Shown: piece by piece, positions 8,766-15,799 of the stretch
How the letters are laid out: each line of letters begins with the position of its first letter
Numbering within the stretch: the first letter of the stretch is position 1
From: Candidatus Bathyarchaeota archaeon
GTDB taxonomy: Archaea > Thermoproteota > Bathyarchaeia > Bathyarchaeales > UBA233
Length of the DNA stretch: 64,000 nt
Reading direction: 5' to 3'
NCBI GenBank assembly: GCA_007050895.1
Contig: SMYP01000181.1
Span: forward strand, 1-64,000
Program-made: the position numbers and the translations under genes
Notes under the pieces: generated by a model
What the model was told of the DNA's origin: nothing
Databases searched by the model: none
The model's input: only the letters and a program-made list of their open reading frames with translations

Positions 8766-10154
8766 ATGCCCCTCCAGTCCGCCACCGGTGGTCCGGCGAC
8801 CAGATCTACCCCGAGGCGCCTTGCCGTCGTGGGCACGGGCTACGTGGGTCTCGTCACAGCCCTCGCGTTCGCCGAGCACGGCAACCACGTCAGGTGCGTG
8901 GACGTGATACCGGAACGGGTCGAGGCCATCTCCAAAGGCAGGGCTCCCTTCTACGAGCCGGGCGTGGCGGAGGCGTTGGCGAGGCACGTGTCCGAGGGCA
9001 GGGTGGCGGCCACGACGGACACGACCAGTGCCGTGGAGGCCTCCGACGCGACCTTCCTGTGCGTGGGCACGCCCTCGGCCGAGGACGGCTCGTACGACCT
9101 CTCCCAGTTGCGGGCGGCCGCCCGTGACGTGGGCTCCGCCCTGGCCGACCTCGAGCGCCACCACGTGGTGGTGACGAAGAGCACGGTGACCCCCACGGTG
9201 AACCGGCAGACGGTCCTGCCCGAGCTGGAGGCCACGTCGGGGAAGCGGGCGCCGGGAGGTTTCTCGCTGGTATCCAATCCCGAGTTCCTCAGGGAGGGCT
9301 CCGCCCTGAAGGACGCACTGGAGCCGGACCGCATCGTCCTCGGTCTCATGAAGGGCGACGACGGGGCGGAGACGCTCCTCAGGGAGATCTACGGACCCTT
9401 CGACAGGCCCGTGCTGGTCACCTCGCTGGAGGGCGCCGAGCTGGTGAAGCTGGCATCGAACTCGCTACTGGCCATCAAGGTGGCCTTCGCCAACGAGGTG
9501 GCCAACGTCGCCGCCGCCGTGGGCGCCGACGGCTACCAGGTCCTGGAAGGGGTGGGCATGGACCATCGGCTGGGACCCCACTTCCTCCGCGCGGGCGCGG
9601 GTTTCGGCGGGAGCTGCTTCCCCAAGGACCTGCAGGCCCTGGCGGCCTTCGCGGACTCCATCGACCTGCCCGCCCTCATGCCGAGGGCCGCCCTGGAGCA
9701 GAACCAGGTCCAACCAGGCGTCGTGGCGGCCATGGTGAGGACGGCCCTCGACGGGGATGTGGAGGGGCGGAGGGTCGCCCTCCTCGGCCTGGCGTTCAAG
9801 GCCGACACCGACGACGTGCGCGAGACCAGGGCGCTCCCCATCTACAGCCTGCTGGTGGGGTGGGGGGCCAACGTGGTGTGCCACGATCCCCGGGCGGGAC
9901 CCGCCTTCGAGCGACTGGCGGTCCAGGAGGGCCTCCCCCGGCCCGAGATCGCCCCGGACGTCAGCTCCGCCCTAGAGGGAGCGGAGGCGGCGATAATCCA
10001 GACGGAATGGCGGGAGTACAGGGAGCTGGGACCCGACCGGTTCGTGTCGCTGATGGCGCGACCCCTGGTGGTCGACGGGCGGAGGGCTCTGGACCCCGAG
10101 AAGATGCGGCGGGGGGGCGTTACCTACCTGGGCATCGGTCATCCCGCGCCGTGA
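8766..10154 (+). CDS. UDP-glucose/GDP-mannose dehydrogenase family enzyme, probably UDP-glucose 6-dehydrogenase
   Basis: 462 residues. The enzyme oxidises a nucleotide sugar at C6 with two NAD+ to give a uronic acid for surface glycans. Visible features are the N-terminal Rossmann motif GTGYVG (23-28), the SNPEFLREG segment, the catalytic Cys284 in FGGSCFPKD and the C-terminal LGLAFKADTDDVRET segment of the UDP-binding domain. About 18 extra residues precede the Rossmann fold. It probably supplies sugars for N-glycosylation of the many surface proteins. The exact sugar substrate is not determined by these motifs. Confidence 0.92.
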   Translation: MPLQSATGGPATRSTPRRLAVVGTGYVGLVTALAFAEHGNHVRCVDVIPERVEAISKGRAPFYEPGVAEALARHVSEGRVAATTDTTSAVEASDATFLCVGTPSAEDGSYDLSQLRAAARDVGSALADLERHHVVVTKSTVTPTVNRQTVLPELEATSGKRAPGGFSLVSNPEFLREGSALKDALEPDRIVLGLMKGDDGAETLLREIYGPFDRPVLVTSLEGAELVKLASNSLLAIKVAFANEVANVAAAVGADGYQVLEGVGMDHRLGPHFLRAGAGFGGSCFPKDLQALAAFADSIDLPALMPRAALEQNQVQPGVVAAMVRTALDGDVEGRRVALLGLAFKADTDDVRETRALPIYSLLVGWGANVVCHDPRAGPAFERLAVQEGLPRPEIAPDVSSALEGAEAAIIQTEWREYRELGPDRFVSLMARPLVVDGRRALDPEKMRRGGVTYLGIGHPAP

Positions 10155-10159
10155 CGGTC

Positions 10160-10540
10160 TCATTCCATGGCGTTGCGGAGGTGGGCCGCCGTGGCCAGCA
10201 CGTCGGGTATCATCCCACCGACCTCGACCGTCCTGGCCATGACCACCACCAGGATGGAGTGGTCGTCGATGGCCGTGGTCATGATGTAGTGCTGGTCGGC
10301 CACGATGATGACGGTCCGGGCCTCCTCGTTCTCCACGGACTCCATGACCAGCTCCCCGATACCCTGCATGAAGGCCGTCCGCAGGGCCAGCACGTCCAGG
10401 TCTACCCTGGCCGGCAGGTCGGAGGCCAGGGGCACCCCGTCCCGGCTTATCACGGTGGAGGCGACGACGCCATTGGTCTCCCTGAGCTCCCTCAGTATCC
10501 CGTGGATGACGTCATCCCCCGCCGCGACCATCTCCCCCAC
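10160..10540 (-). CDS. Roadblock/LC7-domain protein
   Basis: 126 residues, a single Roadblock/LC7 domain: an N-terminal helix, a GVVASTVISRDGVPLAS strand pair, a long central helix and two strands ending in VVVMART. Proteins of this fold, such as bacterial MglB, bind Ras-like GTPases and often act as GTPase-activating partners. It is the last gene of a minus-strand operon whose first gene is a small GTPase. GTG at 10540 is used here; ATG at 10531 is an alternative. The predicted role as GTPase partner is inferred from family and context. Confidence 0.85.
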   Translation of the reverse strand: MGEMVAAGDDVIHGILRELRETNGVVASTVISRDGVPLASDLPARVDLDVLALRTAFMQGIGELVMESVENEEARTVIIVADQHYIMTTAIDDHSILVVVMARTVEVGGMIPDVLATAAHLRNAME

Positions 10541-10553
10541 CCCTGGAAGACCT

Positions 10554-11033
10554 TCAATCTTCCCTCGGGACCAGCATGAACTCGCAGATGCCGTCGCCAG
10601 CGCTGATGCAGCGCTCCTCGGTGCAGCGGTAGCGCCTGCCCGTGAGCGCCGATGTGGTGCCTGCCAGGTACCCCCTCGTCAGATCGCAGGAGGGCTCGCC
10701 GGTCTGTCCCATGGCCAGGGCCTCCGTGGACCCGTCGCACTCCACGTGGAGCCTCCCACCGGGCTCCTCGGTCACGATAATCCTGCCAAGGCCCATCTCG
10801 ATCCACAGCGAGGTCAACGTCTCGGGGAGGGTGAGGTCCCCGTCCACCTCGATGTTTATCTTCCTGGTGACCGCCTCGCCACTGGAGTAACCGATGCGGA
10901 AGAGGATCGCGCCGGCGGCGTCGCGTCCCGCCAGCTCCACGAACTCGTCGTGTAGGCTCTTCAGGATCTGGGTGGGCATGATGAAGAAGGCAGCCTGGAT
11001 GCTGGCATCGTCCGCTTCGGCACCCACGCCCAT
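10554..11033 (-). CDS. V4R-domain protein
   Basis: 159 residues. It has the V4R fold: an N-terminal AFFIMP segment, a central helix with GEAV, and a C-terminal cysteine-containing region (CDLTRGYLAG, then EERC, then a final Cys in GICEF). V4R domains are small-molecule or metal-binding sensor domains, often at the N-terminus of regulators. ATG 11033 follows GGAAGGGGG and is three bases after the stop of the upstream gene. It is clearly paralogous to the N-terminal half of that gene. The ligand is unknown. Confidence 0.85.
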   Translation of the reverse strand: MGVGAEADDASIQAAFFIMPTQILKSLHDEFVELAGRDAAGAILFRIGYSSGEAVTRKINIEVDGDLTLPETLTSLWIEMGLGRIIVTEEPGGRLHVECDGSTEALAMGQTGEPSCDLTRGYLAGTTSALTGRRYRCTEERCISAGDGICEFMLVPRED

Positions 11034-11036
11034 CGC

Positions 11037-12062
11037 TCAGCCCCCTTCCAGGTTCAACGGTTCCATCTCCCGCTCTATCAGCTTGAGGTCCTGCTCGCTC
11101 AGGGTCGACGGGCTGATCGTGGCGATGAGTATGGAATCGTAGATGGCGATCTGGTCCCTCACGAGCTGGAGGAACTTGAGCGCGCTGTGGTAGTTGTTCT
11201 GGACGATGAGGTACTCCAGGCCGGTTATCATGACCGTTGCCCGCTCCGCCTTCTTGAGGAAGTCCTCTATCTTGTGGTAGAGCTTGCCCAGCTGGACCGG
11301 CTCCACGGCGAACTCCTGCTCGGCGTTGGACAGCCAGAGGACGGGGGTTGTGGTCAGGTTGTACGACCTCCGGACCTTGTTGGGGAAGTCCCTGGTGATG
11401 CACAGGCCCTGGTCGCCCTTGGCCAGGGAGTCGACGAAGAGCTTGTAGGCCGCGTCGGGCTCCTCCGCCTCGACCAGGTAGGCCAGGCCCCGTTCCAGGC
11501 GGGTCCCCGTGGAGGATTCCACCGCGGACGCCGCCTCCGCCCGGGCCAGCTCCTCCTGGACGGGCTTGAAGTACTCGGTGCCCAGGGTGATGAGGAAGCA
11601 CGTCTCCGACCAGTCGTCGGAGCACTGGAGCTCGTCCACGTTGAACTCCATCCCCGACAGGCCCACCGCCATCCCGGCCAGGTAACCCCGGGTGAAGTGG
11701 CACTTCGGCGCCTGGGGCTTGCCCATCGCCAGGCTCTCCACCGACTCGTGGAACCTGACCTTGATGTGCTCGTCGGAGACCTCCTCGACGGTGATCCTCC
11801 CGAGGCCCACGCCCGCCCACAGGGCGGGGATGGTGTTGGCGATCTCCTCCAGGTCGTCGCACTTCATGCCCATCCGGGTGACCATGCCCTCCCCGCATCG
11901 GATGCCGTAGCGGTAGAGCATGTCGTTGGCCAGGTTCTCACCGCCCTGGATCTCGATCTCGTCCCGAAGGCTCTTCAGGGCGTGACCCGGCATTATGAAG
12001 AACGCCATCTGGAGCGGGTCCTCGCCAGTGTCCTCTTCCACCACGACCAGATCCTGGTCCAT
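11037..12062 (-). CDS. V4R-DUF835 fusion protein
   Basis: 341 residues. A V4R domain (about 18-165; starts MAFFIMPGHALKSL, contains CHFTRGYLAG and late cysteines) is followed by a DUF835 domain (about 190-335). DUF835 is an archaeal P-loop-like domain without a Walker A motif; here it shows GLCITRDFPNKV and TGLEYLIVQNN. ATG 12062 follows a GGGGGT ribosome binding site. The gene lies 11 bases after the GTPase gene and directly before the stand-alone V4R gene. It probably couples sensing by V4R to the GTPase system, which is inference from context. Confidence 0.85.
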   Translation of the reverse strand: MDQDLVVVEEDTGEDPLQMAFFIMPGHALKSLRDEIEIQGGENLANDMLYRYGIRCGEGMVTRMGMKCDDLEEIANTIPALWAGVGLGRITVEEVSDEHIKVRFHESVESLAMGKPQAPKCHFTRGYLAGMAVGLSGMEFNVDELQCSDDWSETCFLITLGTEYFKPVQEELARAEAASAVESSTGTRLERGLAYLVEAEEPDAAYKLFVDSLAKGDQGLCITRDFPNKVRRSYNLTTTPVLWLSNAEQEFAVEPVQLGKLYHKIEDFLKKAERATVMITGLEYLIVQNNYHSALKFLQLVRDQIAIYDSILIATISPSTLSEQDLKLIEREMEPLNLEGG

Positions 12063-12073
12063 CCCATTACCCC

Positions 12074-12631
12074 CTATATCGCGTTGATCTTCTTGAAGAA
12101 GGTGTACGTGAGTGTGTTGCCCAGCTCGAGGAAGGACCTCTCCACGTTCTCTCCGGTCTTCGCGGAGGTGAAGTAGAGGCGGGCGTTGTACTTGTCCGCG
12201 ATGGCCTGGGCCTCCGACAGGTCGAAGGCGTCCCGGTCCACCAGGTCCACCTTGTTGATGAGGAAGACCAGGGGGACGCTCCCCACAGTCTTCTGGAAGC
12301 CCACGGCCCACTCCTCCAGGGACTTGATGGTCGCCGGCCGGGTGGCGTCGGAGACCACCAGGCCACCCTCGGCACCCTGGTAGTACACGGGGTGCAGCCT
12401 GGAGTACTCCTTCTGACCGAGGATGTCCCAGATCAGGAGGGAGATGCGGACCTTCATGTCCTGCGACGGATGCTTGAACACCAGGGACTTCTTGGTCACC
12501 TTGGTCCCGATGGTAGTGATGTACTTGTCGTCGAAGCTGCTGTAGACGTACCGCCTGATGAGGGACGTCTTACCGACGGCCGCATCCCCCAGCAAACAAA
12601 TCTTCTTGATAAGCTCCTTTGTCTCCGTCAT
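12074..12631 (-). CDS. Small Ras/Rab-like GTPase
   Basis: 185 residues. All G motifs are present: P-loop GDAAVGKT (15-22), Thr in the switch I region (TTIGTK, about 39-44), WDILGQ (68-73), NKVD (126-129) and TSAK (155-158). There is no C-terminal Cys for lipidation. The Gln in WDILGQ that normally assists hydrolysis is kept. ATG 12631 follows GGTGGG; an upstream ATG at 12661 would add ten residues. It is the first gene of an operon with V4R and Roadblock proteins, resembling bacterial MglA-MglB switches. An archaeal Rup/MglA-type GTPase is the nearest description. Confidence 0.9.
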   Translation of the reverse strand: MTETKELIKKICLLGDAAVGKTSLIRRYVYSSFDDKYITTIGTKVTKKSLVFKHPSQDMKVRISLLIWDILGQKEYSRLHPVYYQGAEGGLVVSDATRPATIKSLEEWAVGFQKTVGSVPLVFLINKVDLVDRDAFDLSEAQAIADKYNARLYFTSAKTGENVERSFLELGNTLTYTFFKKINAI

Positions 12632-12689
12632 ACCCACCAGTGCATGTATTGACCCGGACATACATTAAGTTTCCCAGCGCTGCCCAGGA

Positions 12690-12950
12690 AGGGCCAGTGT
12701 ACGCTGATAATCTCGTTATCGAAATAATGCGAATATCCAAGAATCGGTTCTTGGAATTGTGAATACATAATGAAATGAGCGGATATCGCCCTGATTGATG
12801 GCAAATCAGGTAGAACTCTTACGATTTGTAATTCTTCAATGTTGTTCGGCAAAAAATAAATACGTGTAGAGACAAGAATAAATACGTAGGAAGCAGCGGG
12901 CCAGGCACAGTATGTTAGTGAATTGTTTTGACTCCCTAACATCCTAACCG
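12690..12950. other. AT-rich intergenic region with several perfect inverted repeats
   Basis: The gap 12632-13110 has no convincing gene. It is markedly richer in A+T than its surroundings. It holds GATAA/TTATC (12706-12720), CCAAGAA/TTCTTGG (12737-12754, 4-base loop), CCTGATT/AATCAGG (12790-12810, 7-base loop) and ATGTTAG/CTAACAT (12912-12942). It also holds a direct repeat, AATAAATACGT, at 12855-12865 and 12877-12887, 22 bases apart or about two helical turns. It could contain an RNA gene, operators for the GTPase operon or the 13111 gene, or both. Confidence 0.5.
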
Positions 12951-13110
12951 CCTCCCCCCCCACCTCATCGTGCCTCCCGCTGCCTCCGCACCCTGCTCGT
13001 GGAGCCAGGGCTCTGGGGCCTGGAGCTCGGATACAAACATTTTTGTGTACATATGGCCTACGCAAGGGAACGTGGAGCCTGCTGGTGGAAGGCCCGGGCC
13101 CCGGGATGGG

Positions 13111-14883
13111 ATGCGCAGCGGGAGGCGTGAAGCCGACCGGTCGTTGGTCCACGTGCTGGTCCTTTCAGCCCTGGCCCTCTCGCTCCTGGCGCCCATGGGG
13201 GTCGCCGCGGAGCCCATCGCCGAGGCCGGTCCCGACATCCAGGACCACACCGGTCGTCCCGTCGTCTTCGAGGGCTTCGGCACCCCCGACGCGACCCAGA
13301 GGATCATCCTGTACGAGTGGGACTTCGACGGGGACGGGGTCTACGACTGGAACTCCACCCACACGGGCATGTGCACCCACAAGTACTGGGAGAAGGGGGA
13401 CTTCAACGCCACCCTGCGGGTGACCCAGTTCAACTCCTCAGACCAGCGCCTGCTGGTCGACACCGATACCACCAGGGTGAGGATCATCAGCGGCCAGCCC
13501 GTGGGCCATATCAGGTCGACCAGCAGCGCCCAGGTCGAGGAGCCGTACCGGTTCGAGTCGGATTTCTACGATCCCGACGGGGGGCTCCTGGAGTACGAGT
13601 GGAGCATCGAGGGGGCGTTGGTCTCCACCGACAAGTCCTTCAAGCACACCTTCGACGAGCTGGGCAAGTACAACGTGACCTTGTGGGTGACCGACGACGA
13701 GGGCGAGTCCACCCACGAGACCATCTTCATCGACGTCCGCGAGCACGTGGAGACGCAGCGGGACATGGACGACCTCTACGTCATAATCGGCGTGGTGCTG
13801 GCCTTCTTCGTGATTGCCGTGCTGGCCTACGCGGGCATCCTGCGGGGCCACAGACAGGGTGCCGCCGAGCGCCCCGAGGAGGCCGGACCACGGGAAGCCC
13901 CCATCGTCACCGAGGCCAGCCTGACGGACCGGCAGCCAGAGCCCACCCCCAGGAAGAAACCGAAGGTGGTCAGGCCCGAGCGGGTCGTGGTCTCTCCGGA
14001 GAAGGCGAAGGACAAGGGACTGGCCGTGGCGGCGGCCCCCGACCGTCTGCCGTGCCCCGAGTGCGGGACCATCCTGGTGGAGGAGGGCACGTGCGCCTTC
14101 TGCGCCTCCAACGAGGCCATCGACGAGGTGGAGAAGCACATCCGGGGACTCCAGGAGGACGGCTACATCCTGGCCAAGGCCGACGAGGAGCTGGAGACGG
14201 CGAAGGCGGAGCTCCACGTGAAGAACTTCACGAAGGTGGAGTCCTCCCTGGCCAACGCCCGGGCCCTCCTGGACGAGGCGGTCCGCGAGCACGAGCGTTG
14301 CCTGACCCTCCTGACGTTGGTCGAGGAGCTCATCGGCGAGGCCAGGGACCGGGACCTGGACGTGTCGAAGGCCACCAACCTGCTCAAGCTATCCAGGTCC
14401 TTCATGAAGTCCGGCAAGTACCCCAAGGCCATCTACTACGCCGAGAGGAGCCGCGACTTCCTGCTCGACACCCTGGAACCCTTCGACCTGGACCGGTACT
14501 TCTGCGACCACTGCAGGGGCGAGGTGGAGGAGGCGGACAACCTCTGCCCCCACTGCGCCAAGGAGATCGAGAGCGGGCTCATCAAACGTGCCAAGCGGGA
14601 GCTGGCGGAGCTCAAGCACCGCTTCGACGGCATCGCCCGGGACCACGAGCAGCACACCCCCATCGCCGCCCAGCTGGAGAAGGCGGACGAGCACGTGGCC
14701 AGCAGGTCGGCCTCCGCGGCCCGGGAGCACATCCAGATGGCCCGCGACATGCTCGACGCCGTCGAGGGCCCGGACGAGGGGGAGGGAGGGCCGGACGACG
14801 CACCCTCCGAGGAGGGGCCCGGGGAGGAGGAGGACCACGAGGAGGATGAGGCCGAGGGCCCGGGACCCGAGAAGGGGGAGTGA
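13111..14883 (+). CDS. Single-pass PKD-domain membrane protein with cytoplasmic zinc ribbons
   Basis: 590 residues. A signal peptide (about 10-33) is followed by two PKD-like domains (about 35-125 and 128-212; first core WDFDGDG). A transmembrane helix (about 218-240) precedes a large cytoplasmic part. That part has one zinc ribbon (CPEC...CAFC, about 310-330), a helical repeat region (about 335-460), a second ribbon (CDHC...CPHC, about 467-487), another helical stretch and a very acidic tail. Starts upstream of 13111 give a poor N-terminus. The topology looks receptor-like: extracellular adhesion domains linked to an intracellular scaffold. Function is unknown. Confidence 0.85.
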   Translation: MRSGRREADRSLVHVLVLSALALSLLAPMGVAAEPIAEAGPDIQDHTGRPVVFEGFGTPDATQRIILYEWDFDGDGVYDWNSTHTGMCTHKYWEKGDFNATLRVTQFNSSDQRLLVDTDTTRVRIISGQPVGHIRSTSSAQVEEPYRFESDFYDPDGGLLEYEWSIEGALVSTDKSFKHTFDELGKYNVTLWVTDDEGESTHETIFIDVREHVETQRDMDDLYVIIGVVLAFFVIAVLAYAGILRGHRQGAAERPEEAGPREAPIVTEASLTDRQPEPTPRKKPKVVRPERVVVSPEKAKDKGLAVAAAPDRLPCPECGTILVEEGTCAFCASNEAIDEVEKHIRGLQEDGYILAKADEELETAKAELHVKNFTKVESSLANARALLDEAVREHERCLTLLTLVEELIGEARDRDLDVSKATNLLKLSRSFMKSGKYPKAIYYAERSRDFLLDTLEPFDLDRYFCDHCRGEVEEADNLCPHCAKEIESGLIKRAKRELAELKHRFDGIARDHEQHTPIAAQLEKADEHVASRSASAAREHIQMARDMLDAVEGPDEGEGGPDDAPSEEGPGEEEDHEEDEAEGPGPEKGE

Positions 14884-14926
14884 GCTCCCCGCAAACGTTT
14901 TACCGAAGGCCGCCCATGGCCGGCAC

Positions 14927-15091
14927 ATGGTGGACCTGGTGGGCCTGGCCCTTCTGATAGGGGTGCTCGCGTCGGGCACCTTCCTCATGCACTCGATGCA
15001 GGTGTCCAGGTCCATCCCCCGCGTCAGGTTCGCCGCCGTCGTCAGCCTGCTGTTCATGATCGGCCTCATCTACTGGATGGGGTGGGGGTGA
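14927..15091 (+). CDS. Small two-helix membrane protein
   Basis: 54 residues with two hydrophobic helices (about 3-20 and 32-52) separated by a short basic loop. ATG 14927 lies about 26 bases after a TATA-like AAACGTTTTACC (14893-14904), which suggests a leaderless mRNA. It ends four bases before the next gene, so it probably leads an operon of unknown genes. No family is recognised. Confidence 0.6.
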   Translation: MVDLVGLALLIGVLASGTFLMHSMQVSRSIPRVRFAAVVSLLFMIGLIYWMGWG

Positions 15092-15095
15092 TGGC

Positions 15096-15566
15096 GTGAG
15101 CAAGATGCTCAAGCGGATGCCATGGGACGGTGGAGGGACCGACACCAGCCCGAGGACGCCCATGAGGATCCAGGACCTGCCCGAGGAGCAGCGCCACCTC
15201 CTCCTGATGACGCCCCGGAGGAACCCCAACGTGACGTGGGAGGAGGACGAGGAGACGGGCCTGGTGACCATCATATTCCCCAAGAACCTCACCTCCGTGG
15301 AGCGCGCCCTGGGCAAGGTCTTCAAGCCCGTCCCCGAGCTGCGGAGGCCGCTGGACGCGCCGGGCTCGTTCATCTGGCTCATGTGCGACGGCGAGACAAA
15401 CATCGCCACCATCTGCACCGCCGTGGACGACGCCTTCAAGGAGTCGATGGAGCCTGTGCTCAAGCGGGTGGTGGGGTTCCTGGAGATCCTGGCCAAGCGG
15501 GGACTCGTGTACGTGGGAGATGTACCGAATGAGGATGAAGGTGAAGGTGGAGAAGAAGGAGCCTGA
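15096..15566 (+). CDS. PqqD-like domain protein
   Basis: 156 residues. The C-terminal half (about 75-145) looks like the PqqD fold: a Gly-Ser-Phe-Ile-Trp strand, a CDGETNIATIC turn and helices ending in FLEILAKRGLVYV. PqqD-type domains usually bind a substrate peptide for a modifying enzyme or act as a fused accessory domain. No radical SAM enzyme or precursor peptide is visible nearby. The start is GTG 15096 after GGTGGGGG. The end overlaps the next gene by 47 bases. The family call is by pattern recognition and moderately secure. Confidence 0.65.
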   Translation: MSKMLKRMPWDGGGTDTSPRTPMRIQDLPEEQRHLLLMTPRRNPNVTWEEDEETGLVTIIFPKNLTSVERALGKVFKPVPELRRPLDAPGSFIWLMCDGETNIATICTAVDDAFKESMEPVLKRVVGFLEILAKRGLVYVGDVPNEDEGEGGEEGA

Positions 15567-15738
15567 GGACGTGGTGACGGCCCTGGTGTGCCCCCACTGC
15601 AGGGGGACCCAGATCGATTACGAGCTCGGCCTCCTGGCCGGCCGCAAGTACCGGTGCCTGGAGTGCGGCTACATCGGCGCCTTCGTCCTGGAGCGCAAGG
15701 TGGTCGTGGGCGAGGACGAGACCGTCGAGGAGCTGTAG
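15520..15738 (+). CDS. Small zinc-ribbon protein
   Basis: 72 residues with one zinc ribbon formed by CPHC and CLEC (about 24-49) between short charged ends. The first ATG at 15520 overlaps the previous gene by 47 bases; ATGs at 15529 and 15535 are alternatives. Similar small ribbons occur beside transcription or membrane proteins in archaea. The overlap suggests translational coupling with the PqqD-like gene. Confidence 0.7.
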   Translation: MYRMRMKVKVEKKEPEDVVTALVCPHCRGTQIDYELGLLAGRKYRCLECGYIGAFVLERKVVVGEDETVEEL

Positions 15739-15799
15739 GGCGGCCCTGACCGAACCCTTTAGTATCCCATCACCAATCACCCCCAGTCGGTGAGTCCAG

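Noticed and set aside
15096..15738. PQQ or RiPP biosynthesis cluster
   Set aside because: Only a PqqD-like fold is seen. No precursor peptide, radical SAM enzyme or peptidase of such a pathway lies nearby.
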